A stretch of DNA of 64,000 nt from Xenorhabdus innexi (GTDB taxonomy: Bacteria > Pseudomonadota > Gammaproteobacteria > Enterobacterales > Enterobacteriaceae): assembly GCF_002632485.1 (NCBI RefSeq), contig NZ_NIBU01000008.1, forward strand, positions 59,201 through 123,200. The letters are read 5' to 3'. The notes under the pieces were generated by a model. It searched no databases, was not told the DNA's origin, and saw only the letters and a program-made list of their open reading frames with translations. Shown one piece after another: positions 12,641-24,649 of this stretch. Both the position numbers and the translations under genes were made by a program. Each line of letters starts with the position of its first letter. Within the stretch, counting starts at the first letter, position 1.

Positions 12641-13978
12641 TCAGCTCATCCCCTTCACGGAATCAGCGATACGATGCGCCAGTGCTGTGACCTGTTCTTC
12701 ATCTTCCCCTTCCACCATAACGCGGATCAGAGGTTCAGTACCTGATTTACGCAACAGAACACGGCCACGGCCATTCAACTCGGTTTCAACCGCTTTAACT
12801 ACTTCAACTACTTGTTCTGATTGCAATGGGTCGTTATTACCCGCAAAACGTACATTGACCAGAACCTGAGGCAATAACTTCATACCACTGCACAAATCAT
12901 GCAGACTCATGTCATTACGTACCATTGCACTCAAGACCTGCAAACCAGCAACGATACCATCACCTGTAGTGGTTTTATCCAGCAAAATGACATGACCTGA
13001 ATTTTCCGCACCCAGACGCCAGCCTTTTTCCTGTAATTTTTCGAGTACATAGCGGTCCCCCACTTTTGCACGTTCAAATGGAATGCCAAGTTGCTTCAGT
13101 GCCAGCTCCAGCCCCATATTGCTCATCAAAGTACCTACGGCTCCGCCACGCAGTTGTCCCTGTCGTAATGCTTCACGTGCAATGATGTAAAGTATCTGGT
13201 CTCCGTCCACTTTATGACCCAGATGATCAACCATGATGATTCGGTCACCATCACCATCAAATGCCAGACCAACATCAGCCTGTTCTTCCAATACCCGCTT
13301 CTGTAATAGGCGGACATCCGTTGCACCGCACTCTTCATTGATGTTAATACCATTTGGCTCGCAGCCAATAGCTATCACATCAGCCCCCAGTTCTCTGAGA
13401 ACATTCGGCGCAATATGGTAAGTCGCACCATTAGCGCAATCCAGTACAATTTTCAATCCATTCAGGCTTTGTTCACTCGGGAATGTGCCTTTACAGAATT
13501 CAATATAACGACCAGCCGCATCAACAATCCGATTAGCACGCCCTAACTCAGCGGATTCCACGCAAGTCAGTGGTTTCTCCATTTCGGCTTCAATGGCTTC
13601 TTCCACATCATCAGGAAGTTTGGTGCCATCAATGGAAAAAAATTTAATGCCGTTATCGTAGTAAGGGTTGTGGGAAGCAGAAATTACAATTCCGGCTTCT
13701 GCACGGAAGGTTCGTGTCAGGTATGCCACAGCAGGTGTTGGCATAGGGCCGGTAAATGAGGCTGATAATCCCGCAGCTGCCAGACCGGCTTCCAGAGCAG
13801 ATTCCAGCATATAACCGGAAATACGGGTATCTTTACCAATAATAATTTTGCGAGAACCATGACGCGCCAGTACCTTACCCGCAGCCCAGCCAAGTTTTAA
13901 AACAAAATCAGGGGTAATCGGGCTGTTACCAACTTTGCCACGGATACCATCAGTACCAAAATATTTACGGTTACTCAT
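12641..13978 (-). CDS. glmM: Phosphoglucosamine mutase
   Basis: Converts glucosamine-6-phosphate to glucosamine-1-phosphate for UDP-GlcNAc and the cell wall. At 445 residues it equals E. coli GlmM. The phosphoserine loop [14 protein letters not shown] puts the active Ser at 102. The magnesium loop DGDGDR, the sugar loop ENSGH and the phosphate loop [11 protein letters not shown] are present. It lies between folP and secG, the usual order. Confidence 0.97.
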   Translation of the reverse strand: MSNRKYFGTDGIRGKVGNSPITPDFVLKLGWAAGKVLARHGSRKIIIGKDTRISGYMLESALEAGLAAAGLSASFTGPMPTPAVAYLTRTFRAEAGIVISASHNPYYDNGIKFFSIDGTKLPDDVEEAIEAEMEKPLTCVESAELGRANRIVDAAGRYIEFCKGTFPSEQSLNGLKIVLDCANGATYHIAPNVLRELGADVIAIGCEPNGININEECGATDVRLLQKRVLEEQADVGLAFDGDGDRIIMVDHLGHKVDGDQILYIIAREALRQGQLRGGAVGTLMSNMGLELALKQLGIPFERAKVGDRYVLEKLQEKGWRLGAENSGHVILLDKTTTGDGIVAGLQVLSAMVRNDMSLHDLCSGMKLLPQVLVNVRFAGNNDPLQSEQVVEVVKAVETELNGRGRVLLRKSGTEPLIRVMVEGEDEEQVTALAHRIADSVKGMS

Positions 13979-14056
13979 AAACTTCTTTCTTCCTTTGCTG
14001 AACGTATTCTTTGTTCACAGATTGTTCTTTATTCACAGGTTATTTATTGCTGAAAA

Positions 14057-14890
14057 TTAATTCTTTGCTGACAAGGTTGCCTGAACAATCTGCATTGCCT
14101 GTACAGTTTCTTTTACATCATGCACACGAATAATCTGAGCACCTTGCATTGCTGCAATAACAGCGCAGGCAACACTTCCTGTCACTCTTTCCTGTGGAGG
14201 CACATGAAGTAACTGCCCAATCATTGACTTACGCGACATACCCGCCAAAATGGGCAAGCCAAGATGGTGGAATGATTTTAAACGAGCCAATAATTGATAA
14301 TTATGCGATAAATTCTTGCCGAAACCGAAACCCGGATCGATTATCAGGTTGTCTTTTGCAATACCTGCTGAAATACAGCGTCCAATCTGAGCTTCCAGAA
14401 ATTCTGCTACTGCCGCTACGACGTTTTCGTAATGAGGTTCTGCCTGCATTGTTCTGGGCTGCCCCTGCATATGCATTAAACAAACAGGCAAACCTGTTGT
14501 GGCGGCCGCTTCCAGAGCACCCGGTTCCTGTAATGACCGGATATCATTGATAATATGAGCACCTGCTTTTGCCGCTTCCTCTATTACAATGGCTTTTGAG
14601 GTATCAACAGAGATCCAGATATCAAAACGCTGGCTCAAAGCTTCTATTACAGGAACTACACGATCCAGTTCTTCCTGTTCACTGACTTCATCCGCACCAG
14701 GTCGTGTCGATTCTCCACCTACATCAATAATAGCGGCGCCTTCTTCAATCATGCTGACAGCATGGCGCAAGGCTGTATCTAGGGTATTGTGTGTACCACC
14801 ATCTGAGAAAGAGTCAGGAGTGACATTCAAAATCCCCATAACCTGTGGATGGGAAAGGTCAAGGATACTACCTCTGGCTGTCAGTTTCAT
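14057..14890 (-). CDS. folP: Dihydropteroate synthase
   Basis: Condenses p-aminobenzoate with the pterin diphosphate in folate synthesis; this is the sulfonamide target. TIM-barrel signatures are visible: GILNVTPDSFSDGG, VGGESTRPGA, INDIRS, DPGFGFGKN and GMSRKSMIG. At 277 residues it is close to E. coli (282). It follows ftsH on the same strand, as usual. Confidence 0.97.
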   Translation of the reverse strand: MKLTARGSILDLSHPQVMGILNVTPDSFSDGGTHNTLDTALRHAVSMIEEGAAIIDVGGESTRPGADEVSEQEELDRVVPVIEALSQRFDIWISVDTSKAIVIEEAAKAGAHIINDIRSLQEPGALEAAATTGLPVCLMHMQGQPRTMQAEPHYENVVAAVAEFLEAQIGRCISAGIAKDNLIIDPGFGFGKNLSHNYQLLARLKSFHHLGLPILAGMSRKSMIGQLLHVPPQERVTGSVACAVIAAMQGAQIIRVHDVKETVQAMQIVQATLSAKN

Positions 14891-14963
14891 TGCTAGGGAG
14901 CCTTAATGTTAAAAACCCCAGGATAAACCTGAGGTTTTGTCAGTTCGGTCTGTCAAAACCAGA

Positions 14964-14990
14964 GGCAACCTATTACTGATGGTTGCCCTT
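14964..14990 (-). terminator. Hairpin between ftsH and folP
   Basis: GGCAACC pairs with GGTTGCC across a 10-nt loop, beginning about 15 nt beyond the ftsH stop. The following T-content is modest (TCTGGTTTTG), so it may be a weak terminator. Confidence 0.45.
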
Positions 14991-15002
14991 GGTTTGATTA
15001 GG

Positions 15003-16922
15003 TTATGCGGTTGGATTGCCATCCGCAGGTTTCGCAGACTGCTGCTGAGATGATTTATCCAGACGGATGTTGCTGCCACCATTCTTGTTATCGCCTTCCC
15101 AGCCGGCAGGAGGACGAACAGTAGTGCGGTTCATCAAGTCATCAATCTGAGGCGCATCAATGGTTTCATACTTCATCAATGCATCTTTCATCGAATGCAG
15201 GATATCCAGATTCTCCATCAGAATCTGACGGGCGCGCTGGTAATTACGGTCAACGAGAACCTTCACTTCCTGATCAATTAAGCGAGCAGTATCTTCAGAC
15301 ATATGTTTCGCTTTAGCCACCGAACGACCAAGGAAAACCTCACCTTCTTCTTCCGCATACAGTAATGGCCCCAGTTTTTCTGAAAAGCCCCACTGCGTTA
15401 CCATGTTGCGAGCAATTGATGTTGCTACTTTGATATCGTTAGATGCGCCGGTAGAAACATTCTCTGGACCGTAGATAATCTCTTCTGCAAGACGTCCGCC
15501 GTATAAAGTAGAAATCTGGCTTTCCAGTTTCTGACGGCTGGCACTGATTTGATCACCTTCCGGCAGGAAGAAAGTCACACCCAGTGCACGGCCACGAGGG
15601 ATAATCGTCACTTTATGCACCGGATCATGTTCCGGAACCAGACGACCAATAATCGCGTGCCCTGCTTCATGATAAGCGGTGGACTCTTTCTGCTCTTCTG
15701 TCATGACCATTGAGCGGCGTTCTGCGCCCATCATGATTTTATCTTTGGCTTTCTCAAATTCCACCATAGAAACGACACGCTTGTTACCACGAGCAGCAAA
15801 CAGAGCAGCTTCGTTCACCAGGTTTGCCAAATCTGCCCCTGAGAACCCAGGCGTACCACGGGCAATGATGGAAGCATCAATATCGGTATCCAGCGGGATT
15901 CGGCGCATATGGACTTTCAGAATTTGCTCACGACCGCGAACATCTGGCAGGCCAACAACAACCTGACGGTCGAAACGGCCCGGACGCAGTAGTGCAGGGT
16001 CCAGAACATCAGGACGGTTAGTCGCAGCGATAACGATAATACCTTCATTACCTTCGAAACCATCCATCTCAACCAGCATCTGATTCAGTGTCTGTTCACG
16101 CTCATCGTGTCCGCCACCCAGACCAGCACCACGCTGACGGCCTACTGCGTCGATTTCATCGATGAAGATAATACAGGGAGCGGCTTTTTTCGCCTGTTCG
16201 AACATATCACGAACACGGGAAGCACCAACACCAACAAACATTTCAACGAAGTCAGAACCAGAAATGGTAAAGAACGGTACTTTAGCCTCACCTGCTATTG
16301 CTTTCGCCAGCAGGGTTTTACCTGTACCCGGAGGCCCTACCATCAGGATGCCTTTCGGGATTTTACCACCCAGCTTCTGGAAACGACCGGGTTCACGCAG
16401 GTATTCTACCAGCTCACCCACTTCTTCTTTTGCTTCGTCACAACCTGCAACGTCTGCAAATGTGGTTTTGATCTGATCTTCCGTCAGCATACGGGCTTTG
16501 CTTTTACCGAAAGACATCGCTCCTTTACCGCCACCACCTTGCATTTGGCGCATAAAGAAGATCCAAACGCCAATCAGCAGCAGCATTGGGAACCATGAAA
16601 TAAAGAGAGTCGCTAACAGGCCTTGTTGTTCTGGTGGCTCACCAACAACTTTTACCTGTTTGTTGAGTAGCGTATCCAGCAACTTCTCATCCTGAACCGG
16701 CATATACGTGCTGTATTTTCCACCGTTGTCTTTCTTAGTGAAATCAATGTCACGACCCGAAATACGTACTTCACTTATTTGATTCTGTGATAACTCACTG
16801 ATGAAGTTAGAGTAATCCACCCTACGACCACTAGAATCGCCGGGACCAAAACTCTGGAACAATAACATCAAGACAACTGCGATGACTAACCAGAGAATCA
16901 GGTTTTTCGCCATGTCACTCAA
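15003..16922 (-). CDS. ftsH: ATP-dependent zinc metalloprotease FtsH
   Basis: Membrane-anchored AAA protease that degrades LpxC, sigma32 and unassembled membrane proteins; the hflK and hflC products in this window bind it. There are two membrane spans (about residues 7-23 and 105-125), Walker A GPPGTGKT, an AAA second-region-of-homology with RPGRFDR, and the zinc motif HEAGH. The start at 16922 is TTG with AGAGG 8 nt upstream; an ATG three codons later (MAKNLILW) is the alternative. Length is 639 against 644 in E. coli, with a divergent tail. Confidence 0.97.
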   Translation of the reverse strand: MSDMAKNLILWLVIAVVLMLLFQSFGPGDSSGRRVDYSNFISELSQNQISEVRISGRDIDFTKKDNGGKYSTYMPVQDEKLLDTLLNKQVKVVGEPPEQQGLLATLFISWFPMLLLIGVWIFFMRQMQGGGGKGAMSFGKSKARMLTEDQIKTTFADVAGCDEAKEEVGELVEYLREPGRFQKLGGKIPKGILMVGPPGTGKTLLAKAIAGEAKVPFFTISGSDFVEMFVGVGASRVRDMFEQAKKAAPCIIFIDEIDAVGRQRGAGLGGGHDEREQTLNQMLVEMDGFEGNEGIIVIAATNRPDVLDPALLRPGRFDRQVVVGLPDVRGREQILKVHMRRIPLDTDIDASIIARGTPGFSGADLANLVNEAALFAARGNKRVVSMVEFEKAKDKIMMGAERRSMVMTEEQKESTAYHEAGHAIIGRLVPEHDPVHKVTIIPRGRALGVTFFLPEGDQISASRQKLESQISTLYGGRLAEEIIYGPENVSTGASNDIKVATSIARNMVTQWGFSEKLGPLLYAEEEGEVFLGRSVAKAKHMSEDTARLIDQEVKVLVDRNYQRARQILMENLDILHSMKDALMKYETIDAPQIDDLMNRTTVRPPAGWEGDNKNGGSNIRLDKSSQQQSAKPADGNPTA

Positions 16923-16969
16923 GGGATTAACCTCTTATTACAACTGTGTTAACAAATAGCAGCAGGGTA

Positions 16970-17599
16970 CTATACTTTCCGCCCCGTCGCTACAATGTAT
17001 ACTTCACGCGATCGTGCCCGCGAAGCGTCCGGTTTACGAATTTTAACTTTCGTAAAAAGGGAGCGTATTTCCCTAAGGTACTCATCAAAGCCTTCTCCCT
17101 GAAACACTTTGACAATAAAACTGCCCCCAGGGGCCAGCACATCACGACACATATCTAACGCTAATTCAATCAGATACATGGACCGAGGAATATCGACCGC
17201 GGGGGTTCCACTCATATTTGGAGCCATATCCGACATGACGACCTGGACTTTATTATCACCAACTCTCTCAAGTAATGTTTTCAATACCAGCTCATCACGA
17301 AAATCCCCTTGTAGAAAATCAACGCCAACAATGGGATCCATTGGTAAAAGATCGCAGGCAATTACCCGACCACGACCACCAATCTGACTGACTACGTATT
17401 GAGACCACCCACCAGGAGCAGCACCTAAATCAACAACGGTCATGCCCGGTTTAAAGATTTTGTCGCTTTGCTGTATCTCATCAAGTTTAAACCAAGCGCG
17501 GGAGCGAAGCCCTTTTTTCTGCGCCTTTTGAACATATTTATCACTAAAATGTTCCTGTAACCAGCGACTTGAGCTTGCTGAGCGTTTTTTATTGGCCAT
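16970..17599 (-). CDS. rlmE: 23S rRNA 2'-O-methyltransferase RlmE (FtsJ)
   Basis: Methylates U2552 of 23S rRNA in late 50S assembly. The Rossmann SAM motif [15 protein letters not shown] is followed by the K-D-K-E type catalytic residues in regions such as [12 protein letters not shown] and [11 protein letters not shown]. The start at 17599 ([15 protein letters not shown]) has GGAAAG 5 nt upstream; a TTG at 17611 would add four unconserved residues. It lies directly upstream of ftsH, a conserved pair. Confidence 0.96.
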   Translation of the reverse strand: MANKKRSASSSRWLQEHFSDKYVQKAQKKGLRSRAWFKLDEIQQSDKIFKPGMTVVDLGAAPGGWSQYVVSQIGGRGRVIACDLLPMDPIVGVDFLQGDFRDELVLKTLLERVGDNKVQVVMSDMAPNMSGTPAVDIPRSMYLIELALDMCRDVLAPGGSFIVKVFQGEGFDEYLREIRSLFTKVKIRKPDASRARSREVYIVATGRKV

Positions 17600-17735
17600 T
17601 GTTCTTTCCAACTGTTACTAACAGAGAGTCTTATTTTTTTACACTCTCTTATCAAACCACACCACACACTTATGGTGATAGATAAGAGATGGCGGTAGAA
17701 TATGTCGTTTTCAATCCCAACTAAGCAAAAAAACG

Positions 17736-18029
17736 ATGACTCTTAACAAGAAACAAGTGCAATACCTGAAAAGTCTCGCTCACTCATTAAAGCCTGTTGT
17801 TATGATCGGTAACAACGGCCTGACTGAAGGCGTATTGGCCGAAATCGAACAAACCCTTTCGCATCACGAGCTTATCAAAGTCAAAGTTGCAGGCGAAGAC
17901 CGTGCAATCAAAACTTTGATCGCGGAAGCTATTGTCCGTGAAACTGGTGCATATAATGTGCAAATTATTGGAAAAATGCTAGTTCTCTATCGCCCTGCTC
18001 AAGAGCGTAAGATTAGTTTACCGAAATAA
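17736..18029 (+). CDS. yhbY: CRM-domain ribosome assembly protein YhbY
   Basis: 97-residue single CRM (KH-like) RNA-binding domain protein associated with pre-50S particles. Conserved LAHSLKPVVMIGNNGLTEGVL with its GxxG-type loop, and ETGAYNVQIIGKMLVLYR. It is divergent from rlmE and convergent with greA, as in E. coli. Confidence 0.96.
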   Translation: MTLNKKQVQYLKSLAHSLKPVVMIGNNGLTEGVLAEIEQTLSHHELIKVKVAGEDRAIKTLIAEAIVRETGAYNVQIIGKMLVLYRPAQERKISLPK

Positions 18030-18065
18030 TCTCGAGATATTTATACAAAAGTGCCATTTTATCAT

Positions 18066-18093
18066 GACAAAAAAGACCCCATCGGGCCTTTTC
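18066..18093. terminator. Terminator between yhbY and greA
   Basis: AGACCCC-ATC-GGGCCT flanked by A and T runs, usable on both strands between the convergent genes. Confidence 0.7.
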
Positions 18094-18129
18094 ACTTTCA
18101 TTACCGGTATAATGACCACTTTCTATTCT

Positions 18130-18155
18130 CCTTCCCGCACCATTGTGTGGGAAGG
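18130..18155 (-). terminator. Hairpin after greA
   Basis: CCTTCCC(A/G)CAC-type arms of 11 bp around a 4-nt loop, 25 nt beyond the greA stop on the minus strand. The stem is strong but the T-run poor. Confidence 0.5.
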
Positions 18156-18179
18156 AAAATTCAGTTTTTAAGCTGAATA

Positions 18180-18656
18180 TCAAACGTACTCGACGTTCAG
18201 AACTTCATATTCCACTTTACCGCCGGGTGTTTCAATCACAGCGACATCATCCACGTCTTTACCAATCAAGCCACGGGCAATAGGTGAATTAACCGAAAGC
18301 AGGTTTTCTTTGATATTCGCTTCATCGTCGCCCACAATGCGGTAAGTCTGTTCTTCATCAGAATCAACATTCAGTACCGTTACCGTCGCACCAAATATTA
18401 CACGGCCATTGTTGGTCATCTTAGTGATATCTATCACCTGCGCATTAGAAAGTTTAGCTTCAATTTCTTGAATACGTCCTTCACAAAACCCCTGTTGCTC
18501 ACGGGCAGCATGATATTCGGCATTTTCTTTCAAATCACCGTGTTCACGTGCGTCAGCGATTGCAGCAATAATTTTAGGGCGACGTACATTTTTCAAATGT
18601 TCTAATTCTTCACGCAATTTATCCGCGCCACGTACCGTCATCGGAATTTGTTTCAT
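18180..18656 (-). CDS. greA: Transcript cleavage factor GreA
   Basis: Rescues backtracked RNA polymerase by stimulating transcript cleavage. The N-terminal coiled coil (about residues 1-75, including [20 protein letters not shown] with the acidic tip residues) is followed by a C-terminal FKBP-like domain ending [14 protein letters not shown]. The 158 residues equal E. coli. It is divergent from dacB across an AT-rich gap with repeated TTGCAA motifs. Confidence 0.97.
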   Translation of the reverse strand: MKQIPMTVRGADKLREELEHLKNVRRPKIIAAIADAREHGDLKENAEYHAAREQQGFCEGRIQEIEAKLSNAQVIDITKMTNNGRVIFGATVTVLNVDSDEEQTYRIVGDDEANIKENLLSVNSPIARGLIGKDVDDVAVIETPGGKVEYEVLNVEYV

Positions 18657-18971
18657 TTATTAAACCTCTAAATCAATCCTAAGCCCAGACAACATCTTCC
18701 TGATTTTTGCAAAAAAACAACTTCTTTTGCAATAACAGTAGATTGCAATATATTGCAACACAATGAGCACACCCTATCAGGCGGGCTTCCAGACAATAAA
18801 AGGGGTGTAAACTACAGAATAGTCTGATAGTTCACATACACATTCTACCTGCTAATCTATCATTTTAACGTAGAGTCGGTGATGGATCATCGTTTACTTT
18901 TTCCTGAATTGAGTCTTAGTATTATTAGTACAAATATTATTGAAATACATCCACATTTAGATGCGAGATCT

Positions 18972-20420
18972 ATGGCTCTTTTAAAAGTTACCAGCAAAAT
19001 AGCTTGTATGCTCAGTTTAAGCCTGAGTGTTTTTAGTGCAAATGCCTCTTCGATTGAGAAGAATATTGAATATTTGCCAGCAGGGGCCAATGTTTCATTT
19101 ATCGCCCAAAAAGTCGGTGAAAAAGACCCTATTATTGATTATCGCGGACAGCAACTGGCATTACCGGCCAGTACTCAAAAAATTGTAACCGCATTGGCTG
19201 CCTTATTACAGCTTGGCAAAGATTTTCGTTTTGTCACAACACTGGAAAGTGATGCGGATATTGAAGATAGCAGATTAAAGGGAAACCTGATTGCCCGTTT
19301 TGTCGGCGATCCATCACTGACACGCACACAACTGCGCAATATGGTCGAAAAGCTGAAACAGTCCGGTATACAGCAGATTGACGGGGATCTCATTATAGAT
19401 ATTTCGATTTTTTCCAGCCACGATAAAGCCCCGGGCTGGGCATGGAATGATATGACCCAATGTTTCAGTGCACCACCCGGCGCTGCCATTGTCGATAAAA
19501 ACTGCTTTTCTGTCCTGCTCTATAGCGCAGAGCAAGCGAATGAACCAGCTATTGTTCACACTCCTTCTTACTACCCTGTTAACGTCTTCAGTGAAGTAAA
19601 AACACTCGCTAAAGGCTCATCGGAAACAAAGTACTGTGAACTTGATGTCACTACAGGTGAGTTAAACCGATATACGCTGACCGGATGCCTGACACAGCGC
19701 AGCGAACCATTGCCACTGGCCTTCGCTGTCCAGAATGGGGCAAGTTATGTCGGAACTATTCTGAAAAATGAATTACGCCTCGCCGGAATTGAACTGAAAG
19801 GCCATGTGCGGCGTCAATCATTTCCTAAGCAACCGGAAAAGATCTTAGCAATGAATCAGTCTGTACCCTTACATGATTTGCTCAAGGTTATGCTGAAGAA
19901 ATCAGACAACATGATAGCGGATACGGTTTTTCGTAATTTGGGGCATTATTATTTTGATGTTCCTGGGACATGGCGATCAGGTTCTGATGCTGTCCGCCAA
20001 ATCCTGAAACAAAAAGCCGATATTGATATCAGAAATGCAGTTATCGTTGATGGATCAGGCCTTTCTCGTCACGATCTCATTTCCCCTTCAGTAATGATGG
20101 AAATCCTGCAATTCATTGCGCAGCATGATAATGAACTGGGTATCATCTCTATGCTGCCAAAAGCAGGTTATGATGGCACATTGGCTTATCGTCCGGGGCT
20201 TCATGAGGCTGGTGTGGATGGTAAGGTATTTGCAAAAACAGGCTCACTGCAAGGCGTTTACAACCTTGCTGGCTTTATGACTGCAGCCAGTGGGAAACAG
20301 ATCGCTTTCGTCCAGTTTATCTCGTCTTATTCTGTGACTCCGGCAGAGCTGCGTAACCGCCGGATTCCTCTGACCCGTTTCGAACATCATTTATACAAAT
20401 CTCTATACCAGAATAATTGA
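18972..20420 (+). CDS. dacB: D-alanyl-D-alanine carboxypeptidase/endopeptidase PBP4 (DacB)
   Basis: Periplasmic class C penicillin-binding protein that trims and cleaves peptidoglycan. The start at 18972 gives a clean signal peptide (MALLKVTSKIACMLSLSLSVFSANA) and 482 residues, near E. coli's 477. An ATG at 18879 would add 31 residues before the signal and is less likely. Catalytic motifs are present: SxxK (STQK, Ser near 67), SDN in KKSDNMIADT, and KTGS near the C-terminus. The large inserted domain typical of class C lies between the first two motifs. Confidence 0.95.
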   Translation: MALLKVTSKIACMLSLSLSVFSANASSIEKNIEYLPAGANVSFIAQKVGEKDPIIDYRGQQLALPASTQKIVTALAALLQLGKDFRFVTTLESDADIEDSRLKGNLIARFVGDPSLTRTQLRNMVEKLKQSGIQQIDGDLIIDISIFSSHDKAPGWAWNDMTQCFSAPPGAAIVDKNCFSVLLYSAEQANEPAIVHTPSYYPVNVFSEVKTLAKGSSETKYCELDVTTGELNRYTLTGCLTQRSEPLPLAFAVQNGASYVGTILKNELRLAGIELKGHVRRQSFPKQPEKILAMNQSVPLHDLLKVMLKKSDNMIADTVFRNLGHYYFDVPGTWRSGSDAVRQILKQKADIDIRNAVIVDGSGLSRHDLISPSVMMEILQFIAQHDNELGIISMLPKAGYDGTLAYRPGLHEAGVDGKVFAKTGSLQGVYNLAGFMTAASGKQIAFVQFISSYSVTPAELRNRRIPLTRFEHHLYKSLYQNN

Positions 20421-20459
20421 TAAGGAAATCCCTGAGAGAGAGAAGAGAAAAAAGTAAAA

Positions 20460-20490
20460 GGGCGCTTTGACGGCGCCCTCTTCATCATGA
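20460..20490. terminator. Terminator between dacB and obgE
   Basis: GGGCGC-7 nt-GCGCCC, followed by TTTTACTTTTTT on the minus strand, serving obgE and probably also dacB. Confidence 0.8.
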
Positions 20491-20509
20491 AAGTACCCGA
20501 AACAGACAG

Positions 20510-22067
<1,558 letters not shown>

Positions 22068-22087
22068 TTATCTGCTCTCCTAATATC

Positions 22088-22396
22088 TTAAGCGATGCCA
22101 GTGATCTTAACTTCAGTGAACCACTGACGGTGGCCCTGCTGCTTACGGCTGTGTTTACGACGACGAAATTTAACGATTTTAACTTTCTCGCCACGACCGT
22201 GAGCAACTACTTCAGCTTTAACTTTAACGCCTTCGATTACTGGAGCGCCGATCTTGATGTCTTCACCATTAGCGACCATCAGAACCTGGTCAAACTCAAC
22301 AGTTTCACCTGTTGCGATGTCCAGCTTTTCCAAGCGAATTGTTTGACCTTCGCTTACTCGGTGTTGTTTACCACCACTTTGGAAAACCGCGTACAT
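22088..22396 (-). CDS. rplU: 50S ribosomal protein L21
   Basis: 102-residue L21 ([18 protein letters not shown]), with the [19 protein letters not shown] basic segment that contacts 23S rRNA. First gene of rplU-rpmA, behind a strong sigma70 promoter. Confidence 0.98.
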   Translation of the reverse strand: MYAVFQSGGKQHRVSEGQTIRLEKLDIATGETVEFDQVLMVANGEDIKIGAPVIEGVKVKAEVVAHGRGEKVKIVKFRRRKHSRKQQGHRQWFTEVKITGIA

Positions 22397-22470
22397 ATAA
22401 ACTCCGCTTTCCGCGCACCCCCTAAAATTCTTTCCAGAGCGCGCTATAAAATATTCACAATAGGGCGCGA

Positions 22471-22499
22471 ATTCTACGCAAAAACCGTTTGGAAGACAA
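22471..22499 (-). promoter_or_regulatory. Sigma70 promoter of rplU-rpmA
   Basis: TTGTCT (-35) and TAGAAT (-10) separated by 17 bp on the minus strand, about 75 bp upstream of the rplU start. Confidence 0.75.
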
Positions 22500-22646
22500 G
22501 AGCAGAATTAGAACAGATGAGAAAAAATCAGAGTTTTTCGATTGTCATTTATTTGAACGGTTTTTCAAGTACAATCAATAAAACTTGATATCTATTGATA
22601 TACTAATTAATGAGCACAGCTCTGAATCAGAGTCCGAAGCCAAAAC

Positions 22647-23618
22647 ATGAACTTAGAATCGATAATTAAACTTACAGCTGATGATATGGCAGCGGTTAAT
22701 GAAACCATTCTTAACCAATTAAATTCTGATGTTGCGCTTATCAACCAGCTTGGCTATTACATTATCAGCGGCGGTGGTAAGCGTATTCGCCCGATGATTG
22801 CCGTGCTGGTTGCTAAGGCACTGGGTCATGAGGGAGAGAAACATATCAAAGTTGCTGCCCTGATCGAATTTATTCATACAGCAACCCTGCTTCATGATGA
22901 TGTTGTAGACGAATCCGATATGCGTCGCGGTCGAGCAACGGCTAATGCCATGTATGGCAATGCAGCCAGTGTTCTGGTTGGTGATTTTATCTATACCCGT
23001 TCGTTTCAGATGATGACGGATCTCAACTCAATGCGCGTACTGAAACTGATGTCCGATGCGACGAATGTCATCGCAGAAGGCGAAGTGATGCAGTTGATGA
23101 ACTGTAATGACCCGGATATTTCGGAAGATGATTACATGCGTGTCATTTACAGTAAAACAGCCCGCTTATTTGAAGTAGCCTCGCATTCTGCCGCTATTCT
23201 GTCCAATGCAACTCAGGCACAGGAAGCAGCACTGCGTGATTATGGCCGCTATCTTGGTACCGCATTCCAGTTGATCGATGATCTTTTAGATTACGATTCC
23301 GATGATAGTACGCTCGGCAAAAATACCGGTGATGATCTGAACGAAGGCAAACCGACACTTCCGCTCTTACATGCCATGAATCACGGAACCCCTGAGCAGT
23401 CCGCATTGATCCGCGAAGCAATTGAAAAAGGAAATGGCCGCCATTTGCTGGATACTGTGCTTACAACGATGAAACAGTGTGGTTCACTCAATTACACCCG
23501 CCAACGAGCCGAGGAAGAAGCTGATAAGGCAATTTCAGCGTTACAAGTACTAGATGAGTCTCCATACAAGGCGGCCCTTGTGGGACTGGCTCATATCGCT
23601 GTACAGCGACTTTCCTGA
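22647..23618 (+). CDS. ispB: Octaprenyl diphosphate synthase
   Basis: Builds the side chain of ubiquinone and menaquinone by successive isopentenyl additions. Both aspartate-rich motifs are present: LLHDDVVDESDMRRG (near residue 84) and DDLLDYDSDD. GGGKRIRP near the N-terminus binds diphosphate. The 323 residues equal E. coli. It is divergent from rplU, the conserved arrangement. Confidence 0.97.
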   Translation: MNLESIIKLTADDMAAVNETILNQLNSDVALINQLGYYIISGGGKRIRPMIAVLVAKALGHEGEKHIKVAALIEFIHTATLLHDDVVDESDMRRGRATANAMYGNAASVLVGDFIYTRSFQMMTDLNSMRVLKLMSDATNVIAEGEVMQLMNCNDPDISEDDYMRVIYSKTARLFEVASHSAAILSNATQAQEAALRDYGRYLGTAFQLIDDLLDYDSDDSTLGKNTGDDLNEGKPTLPLLHAMNHGTPEQSALIREAIEKGNGRHLLDTVLTTMKQCGSLNYTRQRAEEEADKAISALQVLDESPYKAALVGLAHIAVQRLS

Positions 23619-23629
23619 GCTTATGCAAT

Positions 23630-23665
23630 CAGTATCCCAGACCATTCAGTCTGGGATACTGCCTT
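23630..23665 (+). terminator. Terminator after ispB overlapping the next gene's end
   Basis: CAGTATCCCAGA pairs with TCTGGGATACTG (12 bp), followed by CCTTTGTTCTC. The stem contains the last codons and stop of the convergent gene at 23646-24026. Confidence 0.7.
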
Positions 23666-24026
23666 TGTTCTCAACTTCTTGAATTCCTGTGTATTGAAAA
23701 AGACTGGCAAGCCCTTTCCGTAAAATGAACTTAACCATTCGCTCCCTTTCGGGCTTGGTCAATTGATAATAAGCTTCCACCCAAATCATAAACGGGTCTT
23801 GCCGTTTGTTCCGATAATACTCAACCGAACTTTCACTGAGGGCCAGTACACTCAGAACATCTTCAGGCAGGCTGTTGACATGATATTCGAGTGCTTTTCC
23901 CTGTACTCCACGCTTACGACGCTGTTCCCAGCCTTCACGTCTTGCCATCAGATTTACCCCCTGAGGGGATGATGGCAGACCAGCGAGGCCCATGAGCTCC
24001 TTTGCAGAATACCATTCTTTTTTCAT
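23646..24026 (-). CDS. Mu repressor-type DNA-binding protein (copy 2)
   Basis: 126-residue protein whose first ~70 residues resemble the Mu-type DNA-binding domain (winged helix of phage Mu repressor c and MuA): KKEWYSAKELMGLAGLPSSP, a basic stretch RREGWEQRRKRGVQGKALEYH, then NSLP. The C-terminal half (QDPFMIWVEAYYQLTKPERE) is shared with the neighbouring paralogue at 24115-24462. Transposase and phage genes are absent nearby. Probably a stand-alone regulator. The exact role is unknown; the family assignment is from motif recognition only. Confidence 0.8.
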   Translation of the reverse strand: MKKEWYSAKELMGLAGLPSSPQGVNLMARREGWEQRRKRGVQGKALEYHVNSLPEDVLSVLALSESSVEYYRNKRQDPFMIWVEAYYQLTKPERERMVKFILRKGLASLFQYTGIQEVENKGSIPD

Positions 24027-24114
24027 CTCTCTCTCCTCGCTTCTTACCGGAGCAGTAAAGAGAAAACCAAATTTTATACCCTTTGTTTTTCAACTTGGCT
24101 TTTCAAAAGCTGGC

Positions 24115-24462
24115 TCAGGTAGCTATAATTTTTTCCAAAAAACTTCTTATACCGTCTCTCAGTATCACTTCTGTAATTACCTCCTTTTCTTCATCCGTGA
24201 GTAAATTAAATGCACTTACCCAAATAGATAGAGGGTCTTGTTTCTGAACCTGATATTCAGGTGATATTTCATTAAGTTCCAGAGCGTTTAATGTTGATTC
24301 AGGAAAACAAGAATAGTGATATTCAATTGCCCTCCCCTGAACACCCGCTCGCTTTTGTCTCATCCATTCTTCACGCTTCGCTCTGGCATTCACTCCTTGT
24401 GGTGATCTAGGTAACTCACCTACACCGGTCAACTCCATTGCCGTATACCACTCTTTTTTCAT
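24115..24462 (-). CDS. Mu repressor-type DNA-binding protein (copy 1)
   Basis: 115-residue paralogue of the gene downstream on the same strand. It shares MKKEWY, LPxSPQGVN, the GVQG(R/K)A(I/L)EYH helix and QDPxxIWVxA, which suggests tandem duplication. The N-terminal region fits the Mu repressor/MuA winged-helix family. It is divergent from the Ner-like gene sfsB across 187 bp of AT-rich DNA with inverted repeats, which mirrors the phage Mu c-ner arrangement. Function not known. Confidence 0.82.
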   Translation of the reverse strand: MKKEWYTAMELTGVGELPRSPQGVNARAKREEWMRQKRAGVQGRAIEYHYSCFPESTLNALELNEISPEYQVQKQDPLSIWVSAFNLLTDEEKEVITEVILRDGIRSFLEKIIAT

Positions 24463-24500
24463 AATGTTTCTCTATTTTTGTAACCAAGTTCAAAAAAGAA

Positions 24501-24585
24501 GTTATTAAGAAAAAATTAGAAATATTTTTAGAAAAAATAATGTTATTTTATTTTCTTAATAACAGATCCATGTTCGTTATTAATT
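24501..24585. promoter_or_regulatory. Inverted-repeat operator candidate between the Mu-like gene and sfsB
   Basis: GTTATTAAGAAAA (24501-24513) and TTTTCTTAATAAC (24551-24563) form a perfect 13-bp inverted repeat with centres 50 bp apart, about five helical turns. A third GTTATTAAT copy lies at 24576-24584. The placement between divergent DNA-binding-protein genes suggests shared operators; binding is inferred. Confidence 0.5.
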
Positions 24586-24649
24586 TCACTCTAACGCTTT
24601 AGTTATACCACTAATGTGGCTATAAATTTAATAGGAAAGGATTAAAAAA

